Source: Bugulina stolonifera (Eukaryota; Bryozoa; Gymnolaemata; Cheilostomatida; Bugulidae). Taken from it: a stretch of DNA of 64,000 nt. The stretch spans positions 5,508,733 through 5,572,732 of the forward strand of contig OW285188.1 of the NCBI GenBank assembly GCA_935421135.1, given 5' to 3'. Shown here piece by piece: positions 11,850 to 23,640 of this stretch (its first letter is position 1; every line of letters begins with the position of its first letter). The position numbers and the translations under genes are program-made. The notes beneath the pieces were generated by a model. The model saw only the letters and a list, made by a program, of their open reading frames with translations. It had not been told where the DNA came from and did no database searches.

Positions 11850-11991
11850 ATGTATATCTCAACTCATATCTTTTGGCTGCTCTTACAATTTCTACACCTC
11901 ACAGTTCAGCATAATTTTGCAGAATTTAGTCTCCTCAGAGGTTTGGAAATTCGACCAGAATCTAGATGGTCTCCATATTTCTACGGACAGA
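11850..11991 (+). CDS. Gene 1 exon 1: signal peptide and N-terminus
   Basis: The ATG at 11850 opens a frame with a hydrophobic leader (THIFWLLLQFLHLTV) and then a conserved stretch (LLRGLEIRPESRWSPY) nearly identical to exon 1 of gene 2 at 31448. The exon ends at ACGGACAGA followed by GTAAGT, in phase 1, as in gene 2. An in-frame ATG at 11844 is an alternative start. The product would be secreted. No PAN exon or linker exon like those of gene 2 is visible downstream before 16633, so this exon may be orphaned. Confidence 0.6.
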
Positions 11992-13917
11992 GTAAGTTGT
12001 CCAACAGTAGACTACTGTAGTTTGTAAATGCATTAAAGTTTGTTTACGATTTGCTGAACTGACTAGTAAAAATGTTGTCCTATGACATTCACTTGGAGAT
12101 TAAATTATTTCTTTATGGTTTAGACTGAAAATATTGAACTGGAAGTGAACATGGTAAAGGGCTGCGCGGACTAAAATATTGGTGCATATTGCATCAGTTT
12201 TGCGTTTTGTGATTACTGATGTTTAACTTTTGCAATTTCCATGTTTATTGCACAGTATAAATTTTTGATGTTACAAAATGCAAATTGAGTGTTGATTGAC
12301 TACAACTAACTTAAAATGCTTTGACAAGGCGCTAGAAGCCGAGTTTAACTTTTAAGATAACAATTATGAATAAAACCTTTAAATAAATTTAAATCAATTT
12401 AATATTTAATTGGTGATATGTTCTACTGACTAAAATCTGTATAGCTACAGTATATGATGCTTAAATTAATCCAACAAAAAACCAGCACTGTGGAAGGAGT
12501 TCAATTCTTATTATAAACACCAGGAAAATAAAATAAATCAACAGTCAAGCTATCGTACCTATCCTCAATCATAAATTCAAGTCAATCCTTTCAGTTGCGT
12601 GTTACGTATAGGTAACATTTAGTGAACTTAATAATCCATCAGAAATATTTCCACCTGCACGTTTTGATATAATATTGCTAAAAATAGTGGAGGTTTTAAT
12701 CTGAGCTACAATAAGGAGGGGATAATCCTAAAGAGATCGAATGCAAATGTATTACAACTCCCAATTATCATTTTGTAGGTTCACTGGCTAGATTGATTCC
12801 TTGAATTTATCTACTCTTCTCCTTAGTTGAATTAATGAGTAGACAACTTATTTTGCTTACAATAAAAACGTAACTTCTGTGTAGCTGTCAGATATGACAT
12901 CGATAATATTTATATTAGATTTGTAATAATAGAAAAGGATGTAGGAAACCAGGCTGTAACCAATAGAATACCAGCATGTATACTCATTATTCAAAGGTGA
13001 AGACTACATGTAGACTCAGTACTTAACTTTAATGGTAATTATTATGATAGAGTGGCGGCGGACACCGCCTCAACATTTTTGGATTGCTATATTACACATA
13101 ACTAAGGCTTAGGCTAGTCAGTTAATAACAGCAACCAGAGCCATTACATTTTTAATGCACTAGATATAATATCATAGACATATACAAACATAGTTAACCA
13201 GCTGACCTATGGAATACATAAAAGAAAAACCCAAATACTAGATTACATTATATCCTAAAATTATTCTTATATCTTAATGGACAACAATATATATATATAG
13301 TTACAGTAATTTCATTTTTTTCATCTTTTGTGGAACATAGGCCAAGGTTGTTAGTCAGCCAGCTATTTACATATATTAGGCAAACATCAGCAGAAGAGTT
13401 ATCACATCATTAATCTTTCAGTAATATTTTTATAAGACATCATGGACAAAATATCGCATTTCGAATTAGGTAATACTAAGGACATTAGTTGTAGAACTAT
13501 AGACAAAGAGAGATAAAAGCACTATGATTACACACTATTATAAACACATAGAATAGTAGGACTGTAACAAAACACATCAGACTACGCTAAAATTATACTA
13601 TTATATGGATATGTTAGATGTTTCAGTTTTTTCTTTTTATTTTTCTGATGCCATTGTGTATCATTCCGTATCCACAGCAGTAGGCTTAATCTATGACATC
13701 AGGTTAGCACAAACACGGAAGTTGGCATCTGTAAATATTAATAGATTACTTTTTTTTGATGTGGTATAATCCTAGAAACACTATATCAATAGTTAATGTA
13801 ACATTTGTATCCACAGTAGATATACTGTGAAAGGTTGGGACTTACAGCTAATATCAATTCAATATAGACAGCAGTAAAAGTAGCATAGAGCAAATACATT
13901 GAACTGATGAAACATTT

Positions 13918-14085
13918 CTGGGAATTGAAATCAAAGTTACAAATAGATAAAATAGGTGAACAACCACAGAGTAGAAGATATGCTGGCTGTCTGGGAATTG
14001 GAATCCAAGTTACAAATAGATACAACAGGTGAACAACCACAGAGTAGAAGATATGCTGGATGTCTGGGAATTGGAATCACAAATA
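13918..14085. repeat. 73-bp tandem repeat, 2.3 copies
   Basis: Copies start at 13918, 13991 and 14064 (partial) with CTGGGAATTG and have a period of 73 bp. Copies contain GTGAACAACCACAGAGTAG. Confidence 0.85.
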
Positions 14086-14320
14086 GAGTGACTCAGTTTG
14101 GAGATTGCTTAATAATTAACTTAGAAATTAAGAATAACAAATGGCTGATGAAATACATAGGAAATATCATATATATATATATATTCATTTCTTATAGAAT
14201 TTTGCTGACTAAGAAAATACCTGCATAATTTAGTGAGAAAGGTATGTAGAATAAGCCAAGAATAGAATTGGAAAACCCAAGAAAGAGTATAAAAGAAGGA
14301 GAGAAAACAGTAAGAATCAG

Positions 14321-14392
14321 AGCACATTGGGAGAACGCTCAGAGAGCACATTGGGAGAACGCTCAGAGAGCACATTGGGAGAACGCTCGGAG
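14321..14392. repeat. 24-bp tandem repeat, 3 copies
   Basis: Three copies of AGCACATTGGGAGAACGCTC plus 4 nt start at 14321, 14345 and 14369. Since 24 is a multiple of three, a short ORF crosses them, but no coding role is supported. Confidence 0.88.
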
Positions 14393-15886
14393 GACACATC
14401 AAGGGAGCACACAGGACAGAAGAAGAGATGACGATATTATAGAAGGAATAATCTAAGTGCTCAGTTATAATTGACTAGTATTATTATTAATTTTTTTTGG
14501 AGATATTCGGACTCAGACTCAGAGTAAGTCTTTATATATATATATTACATAGATATTGATATTCCCTTTTGATAAGGAGGCTGATTGACAATTGTACCAG
14601 CTATACCAAAGTGCTTGAATATTTCTTTTGAGATTGACCGATTGGAGATAACATTTTTTTGGTAAGGCAATTAATTACATTCTGTACGCAGCAATTACAG
14701 ACACTGATATTTTGGTTATTTGATCGCGAATTGGATTCAGTACATTGAACATTAGATTGATCCATTATTGGAGATTCAAATTTACTGAGTGAATTACATT
14801 GAATTATTCGATTGGAGATACGGATAAATTTGGATGCAAAGTCTATATATATCTCAGAATTGCTGAGAATTCGATTGGACGAATTTATACAATTCCAGTG
14901 AGACAATTTCATATAACTCCACTGAAGCATTTTCATACAATTTCAGAGAGGCAATTTTGTACAATTCCACTGAGGCGTTTTCATACAATTCCAGTAGGAT
15001 ATTTTTCATACTTTTTTTCATGAAGAGATTTTAGTACATATTTCATTGAGGTAATTTCTAATACAACAATTCTTGAACCTCAAATTTATAGGAGAAGTGA
15101 TTGATTTACAGGCAAATAACTCCTATCATACCTGATACACAGATCAAGGGAAAGAGATACACTTGAATAGAGTTGACTTGTTAGCACTTGCTGATTGGAC
15201 AATATATATCGCATATAAATTCTCCAGGGGAGCTAGTCCCAATTCTGTCACTCGGATTCTTATATTCTGAAATAGACAAGAATCACATTTTCTGTATGTC
15301 CACGAGAGGAAATAATTACTTGATTGCATACATCCTGAGTGTTACCATTACACGCACATAGAACCATAGAACCAAATTATAACAATTCATATAATTAATA
15401 GATTGAGTACAGGAGGTTATAGAAAATATAGATTATTGAAACAAATTTATTCATAGTGGGAAGTTATCACCTCTATCACGATTATCAGAATTGGCAGATA
15501 TCCAATTGAATAAATTGCATGAACTTAGAAGTTATCTTCTCTCAATAGAGATATAGTTGACGTGAGAAGACAACTATCAATTAGTGAGACGGACATTACA
15601 TAGAACCAAAGTTGTCTTCTCTTAATTTATTGGAGGTTAATAGGGGAAGATAATTCCAAATTACACAGTACATTGCACAAACCATTGAATACAAACACAA
15701 CCAATCTATATATTATATACCACATAGAACTCTTAGTGTACTAGCATACTTAGTATACGTATACACATATACAATATAACATCACAATACACAATCATAC
15801 AAATTCCATTCCAAATCATTCTCATTTCCCTCGTGACATAGCTCCTAACAACGTTTTCCATTTTTTAAACTTGCGTTGAAGTTGTA

Positions 15887-16453
15887 CATCCATGTAGCAT
15901 CCACGTAGCATCCGCGTAGCATCCGCGTAGCATCCGCGTAGCATCCGCGTAGCATCCGCGTAGCATCCGCGTAGCATCCGCGTAGCATCCGCGTAGCATC
16001 CGCGTAGCATCCGCGTAGCATCCGCGTAGCATCCGCGTAGCATCCGCGTAGCATCCGCGTAGCATCCGCGTAGCATCCGCGTAGCATCCGCGTAGCATCC
16101 GCGTAGCATCCGCGTAGCATCCGCGTAGCATCCGCGTAGCATCCGCGTAGCATCCGCGTAGCATCCGCGTAGCATCCGCGTAGCATCCGCGTAGCATCCG
16201 CGTAGCATCCGCGTAGCATCCGCGTAGCATCCGCGTAGCATCCGCGTAGCATCCGCGTAGCATCCGCGTAGCATCCGCGTAGCATCCACGTAGCATCCAC
16301 GTAGCATCCACGTAGCATCCACGTAGCATCCACGTAGCATCCACGTAGCATCCACGTAGCATCCACGTAGCATCCACGTAGCATCCACGTAGCATCCACG
16401 TAGCATCCACGTAGCATCCACGTAGCATCCACGTAGCATCCACGTAGCATCCA
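15887..16453. repeat. 11-bp minisatellite, 51 units in two blocks
   Basis: The unit is CATCCGCGTAG or CATCCACGTAG. By coordinate arithmetic there are two variant units (15887-15908), a homogeneous block of 34 CCGCG units (15909-16282), a block of 15 CCACG units (16283-16447) and a partial unit. Because 11 is not a multiple of 3 and the unit lacks stops in any minus frame, all three minus frames are open for about 200 codons with an 11-residue period (MLRGCYADATR). That is a property of the repeat, not evidence for a protein. Confidence 0.95.
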
Positions 16454-16632
16454 ATAATTGGTAAGTAAGTAGATAGTATGTAATACAATAACATTATTAT
16501 GCTATGTTGTGTTAGTAGTGGTGTTATCTTATAATATATACTGTTGTCATCTCACATCCCTTGGCATTGTATCATGTGCAATGTAAAGCAGCTGGATAGG
16601 ATACCGGTTAATAATGACTAGTATTCTATTAA

Positions 16633-16851
16633 ATTGCCAGCAAGCATTTGACTCTGGTGAACGTTGTTCTGGAATATTCGCACTGAAAAACCCATCTACT
16701 GTTGATGGTGAATTTGATGCTTTCTGTGAGTTTGATAATGAACATGGATGGACTGTGATACAGAGAAGGTTGGATGGTTCTGTTGATTTCTACAGAGATT
16801 GGAATGAATATGTTATTGGATTTGGTGAAGTGGCTGGAGAGTACTGGATAG
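16633..16851 (+). CDS. Gene 1 fibrinogen-domain exon A
   Basis: The exon encodes the first 73 residues of a fibrinogen C-terminal (FReD) domain. It shows CQQAFDSGERCSGIF, then FCEFDNEHGWTVIQRRLDGSVDF and GFGEVAGEYWIG, which are hallmark FReD motifs. It ends before GTATGT in phase 1. The paralogous exon at 37251 has a clean acceptor (CTTTCAG), but here the matching positions read TATTAA, so the acceptor AG is lost. An in-frame ATG at 16614 could instead start translation directly before the domain, giving a protein without signal peptide. Products of this family are usually secreted lectin-like or immune recognition proteins. Confidence 0.85.
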
Positions 16852-17821
16852 GTATGTATGTCTTTTGCAATATTACGGTGAGGATATATTGCTGGTGATA
16901 TAATTGCCAATGTACATAGTCTTTTGTTGATCGTAACTGTTTTAGTACCCGATTCATTGGCTAATAGGTTAATTAGCTAATTGTATCTTGAATAAAGAAA
17001 AAGAATAATTATGGAAGTTAAATCATTAAAAGTATAGTACTGATATGATTATTTGTTGAATATCTCATTAAAGAAAATAAAAGTACTTACAAGTAGTGCG
17101 ACTACAATCCACTAAACTGAGAACTGGGACTTCTAGAGGGCTATAAAGTCCTATAATAGTAATAATAATAAGTAGAGGACCTAACAATAAAACAGTTAAA
17201 TCCATTTCATAAGTCTACATACAGTTACATGTACATTTATAATAACACCATAAACAGATTTGACAATTATTTAACAACACTGATTTTCTTCTCACCCGTT
17301 TACAAGAATGGTGCAGTGTAATTGTGTTAGAAAAGTGTAAAAATGTACGATTTATGAATAAATGGTAATTTGTGAGATTTAAAAAGGTACAACAGCTACA
17401 TATATGTAGCTGTTGTTAGCTTAGGATGTGTATCCCCAGAGCTTGATAGAGTTGTATGTACACACATCATTTAACACTAAGATGCTGAGCAACTCCTACA
17501 ATTCACTATTATTAGACTTGATATCATAATTTAAGCTGTCTTATCCACAACTTGCCAGCAGCATTTCCTAGAATTAATATGTTACACCATTTATTATAAT
17601 GAGATCAATGTTTGTAGTAAAACAAATCTGGGCAGTGGAGATCAAATTAGCAGTTTATCAACTTTTTCCTCTGTTTGATTTGATTCAGCTAATTTTTGTT
17701 GACTGCTAAAAGTTGAGAATTTATAGTTACTATCTGCAAGCCATTCAGCCTCCTTACCAAATCCCTGTCTGGTCCGTCCACTCTTGGACTTGTCTAGTAC
17801 ATACACCTGATATAGATATAC
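16852..17821 (+). other. Gene 1 intron, no feature recognised before the solo LTR
   Basis: AT-rich intron sequence. The stretch near 17548-17600 (CTTGCCAGCAGCATTTCCT) resembles the sequence into which element B inserted in the paralog at 37640/43044, so it serves as an empty-site comparison. Confidence 0.55.
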
Positions 17822-18529
17822 TGCAATGGTTTTTGGAGGTTTGTGATGTCATCCTAAGACGACCCCTTGTCTAAAATGAAGAACCTATGAGTGGTGCTAG
17901 GTCTTCTCATTATGAAAGATCAACAGGTACCAGTAGTGCAATGACTACTCAAGACGACCCATGTGGTCCCGAGTCAATGCTTGGTTGCTATACTGAGAAA
18001 GAGTAGGTTCCCATCTAGCAGGAAGCTCGGGAAGCAAGGTCGAAGACCTTGACGACTGGAGCGACCAATGCTACGAAGTGAAGACTCTGTATAAGTAGTA
18101 TAGAAGTGTCTTTATTGAGATCCAAGCATCAACTGAGACAATGAATACAAAAACAATGCTCTTTATATACTATGAGAACTTCCGGAGGAAGTTCCAGTAA
18201 AAAGGCCGACGTAGCGTCGTCCGGAAATTGCACAACAAGATGGCAGCCAGAAGCCCGAAGCCGACCCAAAACATGTCGGGTACAACAAAAGATGCTTAAA
18301 ATCATCTAATTCATGTACAAAATGAATATCAAGTAATTCTGAGAGGTCGTCCCTCTTTACATGGGTACAAAAAAGACAAAATTGCTCAGTAATGCACCAT
18401 ATACAGTAAGTATATAAGTGATAGTTTACTACACAGACAAGTTGACACAGGCAAGTTAACGCAATAGATGTCCATAACAAGCACCATGTAGTCGGGTGGT
18501 TAAGTTTAGAGTCACATTTTACCACTACA
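17822..18529 (-). mobile_element. Solo LTR of the element D family (minus)
   Basis: On the minus strand the LTR runs from TGTAGTGG at 18529 to CATTGCA at 17822. It shares with the D LTR at 61672 the segments GACCTCTCAGAAT, GGGTCGGC, CTTCCGG and AAGACACTTC. The flanks read ATAC (17818-17821) and ATAT (18530-18533), an imperfect 4-bp target duplication. No internal region remains. It sits in the intron upstream of exon B of gene 1. Confidence 0.8.
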
Positions 18530-18554
18530 ATATTACCTTCTCTGTATAATACAG

Positions 18555-18691
18555 GCTTAGAGAACATCTATTACCTGACTAAGACTAACAGAGAGCTGAG
18601 TATCTATCTGGAGGATCATGAAGGGGAGACAAGGGAAGCCAACTATTCAACATTCTATCTTGATGACAGTTCTACCAACTATCGTATCACA
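18555..18691 (+). CDS. Gene 1 fibrinogen-domain exon B
   Basis: The exon lies between TATAATACAG and GTAAGG and completes the split Gly codon from exon A (phase 1). It encodes 45 full codons including LENIYYLTKTNRELSIYLED and STFYLDDSSTNYRIT, matching the central FReD region (G-L-x-x-I, L-x-I-x-L, Y-x-F). It ends in phase 0. The paralogous exon at 45511 has the same length (137 bp). Confidence 0.88.
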
Positions 18692-19194
18692 GTAAGGGTT
18701 ACCCATCTATTTGTATATCGTACTATCAATCACACATGCCTACACATTCTCAATAGCTGGATTGTTAACTGGTCAGCTGAAGGTCTGAGTCAAGTCAACA
18801 ACAAACTACATTGTACACCAAACACAGTCATGTGCAAGAAAACTTTCTAACAAACAAAAAAGCAGAAATTGATAATAACTAATGGAAAGGGGCACTGACA
18901 GCTATTTCTTCCCTTTCACACCCTGAATCAACTTTGATGCTCATTAAGAATGACATAAGCTTTGGTGAAGTCGAACTCAAGTTACGGGCGAATTGTAAAG
19001 TTAAGCTGATGGTATTATGAATAGTTCCGCACATGCATACATGTACACAGCCAATTACATGGTCACATTGAATACAACAAGTACACAATAATAATTGTAG
19101 TACTCAGCCACAAGAGTACTAGCATTGGAAAAAGGTTATTCAGCTACCTGGCGTCACAGTATTGCACAGTCACAGTAATTGTTATGTATAATAG
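18692..19194 (+). other. Gene 1 intron segment, nothing recognised
   Basis: AT-rich intron between exon B and the solo LTR at 19195. No repeat boundary or gene signal seen. Confidence 0.5.
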
Positions 19195-19915
19195 TGTAAT
19201 GGTTTTTGGCTTTATATGCGGTGGTCCTAAGACGTCTCCCGAGTCCAAAATGAAATGCCTATAAGCAGTGCTAGTAAGCCTTCTCATTACATGAAAGATT
19301 GATCGGTGTCAGTAGTCAAAGAACTACCAAAGACGACCCATATGATCCCGAGTCAATACTTGTTTACTATACTGAGAAAGAGAGTGATCTGACCTAGTAG
19401 GCAGTTCGTGTTGCAAGGTCGAGGACCTTAACAACTAGAATGACCTATCTACGAAGTGAAAGTCTCTATATATAAGTATAGAAGTGTCTTTAACGAGATC
19501 CAAGCATGAACTGAGACAACAAACGTAAAAACAATGCCTTTTATATAGTAATAGAACTTCCGGAGGAAGTTCCGGTAAAAAGGCCGACGTAGTGTCAAGA
19601 AAAGACAACGTAGGGTCGTCCGGAAATTGCACAACAACATGGCGGCCGGAAGCCCGATGGCCGACCCAAAACCAGGTCGGGTTTTTATAAAAGATGCTTA
19701 GAATCATCTAGATCATATGCAAAATTAATATCAAGTAATTCTGAGAGGTCGGGCCTCTTTACATGGGTATAAAAACAGTATAATGACTCAGCAATGCCAC
19801 ATTCAGGTATACAGATAACATTCAACCAAGTAACAAGGAATACAAGCAGATATATATGTATGGATACGTATGTGATTAGTGTCAGATGGTAGAGAGACTG
19901 TGCGTAACCATTACA
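19195..19915 (-). mobile_element. Solo LTR of the element D family (minus)
   Basis: The 721-bp LTR has termini TGTAATGG and CCATTACA when read on the minus strand, flanked by a perfect 4-bp duplication, ATAG (19191-19194 and 19916-19919). It contains the family's TATA-type box (TATATAAAAGGC, minus, around 19536-19547) and the GACCTCTCAGAAT segment. It lies in a gene 1 intron. Confidence 0.88.
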
Positions 19916-20381
19916 ATAGGCAGTAGTCGAATTTGGGGGAGTCGTGGGGGGACGCAATCCCTCCACCATAAATTTCAGGGGGTCTCTCAGACTGATAGAC
20001 CCCCTGCAGATTACTATTATAATAATAATACTAATTGGACCATATTTTACCTTAAGATCTTGGACCAACTACTGGCATTGTAAATAAATATCAACATGTA
20101 ACCTTGTAACCTGTGTAACGTATGAATGAGTATATAAATATAATATCATGTATCCTTGTAACCAAATAAATTGAGTTGCAGGCGAGGGTAGGATATTGAG
20201 TTGTGCCAGTTACCACATGTGTGTGGGAAACATTTGTCTCACGCTGTTAACTAAGTAGCTAAACTATGGTAATCCACAACAATATGTTGTTAGCTACATC
20301 AGCCTAATTAACTATAAATCTAGGCCACCAAGATCATGGCATCGATAAATCATGTTGTAATGAATTTCAATACTATCACAG

Positions 20382-20499
20382 GTAACCGGGTTCAGTGGAG
20401 ACGCTTCTGATTCTTTGCAAAACAGTGGATTTCCATTTTCTAGCAAAGACAGAGACCATGATGCCTCAGGCTCTGATAATTGTGCAGAAACCTACAAAG
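20382..20499 (+). CDS. Gene 1 fibrinogen-domain exon C (calcium site)
   Basis: The exon is bounded by ACTATCACAG and GTAATTT. It enters in phase 0 and leaves in phase 1. It encodes VTGFSGDASDSL, then FSSKDRDHDASGSDNCAETYK, which matches the FReD calcium-binding loop (D-x-D-x-D) and the conserved NCA. Length and motifs are normal for this part of the domain. No counterpart was found for gene 2 within the window. Confidence 0.88.
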
Positions 20500-21212
20500 G
20501 TAATTTGTGAACACAATTGTATACTTTGCTACTAGTTTTACGTGCATTACAACCTCAGCATGAGCTGAGAGTATAGCCTGCCCTGTCTTTGTTAGTCTGC
20601 TACTGCTAGTAGGTATTATAATCGAAAGAAATCAAAATTGAATCAAACCAACAGTCCTGAACACCTGAGCTAGACTGTGTAATGAACACATACAAATGTA
20701 GAGTATAGCTATAGAAAGTACACGTACATGTTAACTGATACAGTACAACATGTAAGTTGTCAGAAAAGCAGAAAAGGTGACAGTTATAAAAAAGACCAAA
20801 ACAAGGTGAGTTTCGTTGACTGAATTTGAGTGGTGGGCTGGAGCAGGGGCGGGTATCAGAAAAATTTCAACACCAGCCTATTTTCAAGAAGTCATAGATT
20901 TCACTCGTCTGAGTGAATTATTACAAGATAAGTGTGAAACATGAACATGTATGGGTACAGTCTACACATATAACATGCAACTATTACAGCACTATACAAT
21001 GACTATACTGCCTGGGCAAGTAAATAGAAAATGAATTAAAGCCTGGACATGCATAGTATTGATAGTTTACAGAGCACAGCTAGTATTGCATGCTTGATTG
21101 AACACATGCCTAGGATGGTGGCGTGGGTGCCTATAGCCACCCCTGGGCTGGGGTGGTTCACCTTACCCCCTACTGCATGTGACTTACAGAACGCTATGTC
21201 TGTATGTTGTAG

Positions 21213-21254
21213 GAGCTTGGTGGTACACAGCATGTTTCGCCGCTAACCTGAAAG
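21213..21254 (+). pseudogene. Truncated duplicate of gene 1 last exon
   Basis: Directly upstream of the last exon, an acceptor-like TGTATGTTGTAG is followed by a sequence encoding GAWWYTACFAANLK. It closely copies the start of the real exon at 21278 (GAWWYMACFKSNLN), but the copy stops after about 42 bp. It looks like a partial tandem duplication of intron end plus exon start. Confidence 0.7.
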
Positions 21255-21277
21255 TATCATGCTATCGTTTCTTTTAG

Positions 21278-21447
21278 GAGCATGGTGGTACATGGCTTGT
21301 TTTAAATCAAACCTGAATGGTGCTTGGCACCCTGCCAACAGTTTAGGTGGGGACAATATGGATTCTGCTGCCGGCATAATCTGGTCTACATGGAAAGGGT
21401 ATCACTACTCTCTCAAAGCTGTTACTATGATGATAACTAGAGGATAA
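21278..21447 (+). CDS. Gene 1 fibrinogen-domain last exon with stop
   Basis: After TCGTTTCTTTTAG the exon completes a Gly codon and encodes AWWYMACFKSNLNGAWHP, then IIWSTWKGYHYSLKAVTMMITR, ending GGA TAA at 21442-21447. WWY-x-x-C-x-x-x-x-LNG and the C-terminal KxxxMMIR-like ending are FReD hallmarks. With exons A-C it gives about 215 residues, a full-length fibrinogen C-terminal domain. Confidence 0.9.
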
Positions 21448-21910
21448 GCTGCTTGTACACAAGACTATTTGTGACTGTGTTCATGTTATTATACAAGTTT
21501 AATACATTAATCAACCTATCCCTACGTTGATTAATTATATTATATTCTCCCTATATTTCAGCAATATTATTTTTGTTACTGTCCAGCCACTTGGCCATCC
21601 TATTTAACACACCTCAGAAGTTCGAAACTTGTATGGGCGACAGGAGCTGGGCTCTGAGTGGAAGAGCTCACCTTCCACAACAGGAGTGCATAGTCAGTGA
21701 CCACTACATCAACCTGCCACCCCAATGTGGTCACATACCTGCCAGAATCTGGCTTCTCCTTGCGAATCAGGGCAGAGGTAGATCTTTAACGTGCGTGTTT
21801 TTGATATAGACACTACACGAGACCTCCTGTATTTTTTATACGCCCTGATCCAAACAGGCGCAGCTAGGGTGAAAGGCTTGCTGAAGGCCTTTGCTAGAAA
21901 GGACACAGCT
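21448..21910 (+). other. Gene 1 3' flank; no gene
   Basis: Likely 3' UTR and flank. No AATAAA close to the stop was picked out with confidence. The right part (from about 21740) merges into the minus-strand SINE-like sequence. Confidence 0.4.
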
Positions 21911-21975
21911 GGGGTTTGAACTCACAACCTCTCGGTTTATGTGCATGTATGCCACCAACTGTGCCACCCTGACAC
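21760..21975 (-). repeat. tRNA-derived SINE-like element (minus)
   Basis: On the minus strand 21953-21965 reads TGGCACAGTTGGT, an RNA polymerase III A box, and about 45 nt downstream GAGTTCAAACCCC (21911-21923) is a B box. The spacing is tRNA-like, and the following sequence is unrelated to tRNA, as in SINEs. The tail boundary is uncertain. Confidence 0.65.
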
Positions 21976-22304
21976 TCGAAATATAGTGCTGTATGTCACA
22001 CAGTCATGTTGTCATGCTCTACAATATAGAGCTGTTGTGCCTCAGTGTACCCTCTCAGTCATTCAATCAATCTTGTCTATTAGATAAACTTTAATGGAAC
22101 ACTTGAGTAACACCCACTTTGAATTACTATATAGGCTGAATTATCATATTGATTATTTGTGTAAGGAACACTTTTAACTTTGTATAATCTTTATAATCTA
22201 GACTGTGTCTAGCACTCCATATTTATATGCAGTTACATACCCGGGAGGGGGGACTGTTGTTCAATGTAAAGAACTTAATTGATTGTACCGAGTTAGTGTT
22301 CATC

Positions 22305-22544
22305 CATAAAACTGATGTGAATTTGGAACAATAAATTCTAATGAAACTTTCTGACATCTTCACTATTTGTTGCACCATGTTACATTGTATTCTTTTTTTC
22401 CATTAAAATCTGTTTACATTATTTCATAAAACTGATATGAATTTGGAACAATAAATTCTTATGAAACTTTCTGACATCTTCACTATTTGTTGCACCATGT
22501 TATGTTATATTCTTTTTTTCCATTAAAATCTATTTACATTATTT
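22305..22544. repeat. 120-bp tandem duplication
   Basis: Two 120-bp copies (22305-22424, 22425-22544) begin CATAAAACTGAT and differ at few sites. Each contains AATAAATTCT and a T-rich run. Confidence 0.9.
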
Positions 22545-23200
22545 CATGTTGTTTTTTATTTATCCGACTTTTATGACCAACTCAGGAAGTGAAGCCAAGT
22601 TAGCCTTGAAGGAGCTCCATCTTGTATACTCTTCTGTGGAAAGTAAGGAACTACATTACAGATTAATAGAAGTTATCTTGTTCAATGTATGACGACAGGT
22701 TCACTTAATTATTACATAGATTATTCATTCAGTCTTGAGGCTACTGAATAACAAACTAAAATAAACGAGGTTCTGGTGTCAGCATTTATTGTATGCTGAT
22801 CAACTTGGTAAAACCATGTAATCTGCTGTGCTGAATGGGGCTGTCATGAGTTTAGTTTTGAACTATCTGACAAGCTCCTTTGTATTTTTTAGTTACCTTT
22901 TATTTTTAAAAAAACACAGCTTATTTCCTTGCTTTTAGAATACAATAAAACCACAATAAAAAAAACAAATCTACAATGGGCAATCACTTAGCTAAGTCTT
23001 ATCATTTGCATATTCTACAGAGGTCACTTTGTGTTCTTATTGGTTTATCTTGTGGAACTCTAACAAAGTAACGTCTTATTCTACAGGCAGGTCTAACAAA
23101 GTAACATCTTATTCTACAGGCAGGTCTTTATTCGGTTTTATTCACACAACAACAACAAGCTCGCTCTTTTAGAAAATGGATTTTTAATCCAGTCCCAAAA
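22545..23200. other. No gene recognised
   Basis: AT-rich sequence. A 32-bp direct repeat around AACAAAGTAACGTCTTATTC occurs at about 23060-23125. Confidence 0.5.
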
Positions 23201-23280
23201 ATTACCCATGCTACTAATTACCCATGCTACTAATTACCCATGCTACTAATTACCCATGCTACTAATTACCCATGCTACTA
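23201..23280. repeat. 16-bp tandem repeat, 5 copies
   Basis: Five exact copies of ATTACCCATGCTACTA occupy 23201-23280. Confidence 0.95.
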
Positions 23281-23575
23281 ACTGCAATCTGCAGTATTAT
23301 AGCACCACACTCTGCTACACCCTGGTAACCAATGCTGTTAACTAATCATGGGTAGTTAGTACCCGTGCTGCGTTACATTGGTTACTAACACAGTTCCTGT
23401 CTATAAGTTCTTTAGGACTGCACCTATTCTATAACAACGGCTCTAACCACTCACAACTCTTCAGTTACCTTCTCCACACATTATTCAATAAAACAGTCTC
23501 CTAACTGCGGTGATAGATTTGATTACTAAAATGTGTTGTTTTGTATGCCCGTGTTCATTCAACAGAGAAATATTA

Positions 23576-23578
<3 letters not shown>

Positions 23579-23632
<54 letters not shown>
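23579..23632. repeat. (GT)n microsatellite
   Basis: A dinucleotide run of about 52 bp with one GG interruption. It borders the GGGGACC-rich region that follows. Confidence 0.95.
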
Positions 23633-23633
<1 letters not shown>

Positions 23634-23640
23634 AGCTCAG

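Larger units (their letters stand above)
11992..16613 (+). other. Gene 1 intron-like interval, AT-rich with minisatellites
   Basis: No further exon homologous to gene 2 (PAN or linker) could be found here. The interval contains three tandem arrays listed separately and otherwise AT-rich DNA, including an (AT)n run near 14168-14182. The expansion of minisatellites here may have accompanied loss of the middle exons. Confidence 0.5.

Noticed and set aside
15822..16494. Three overlapping minus-strand ORFs of about 200 codons with MLRGCYADATR repeats
   Set aside because: They exist only because the 11-bp unit contains no stop in any minus frame. There is no signal, domain or non-repeat coding context.
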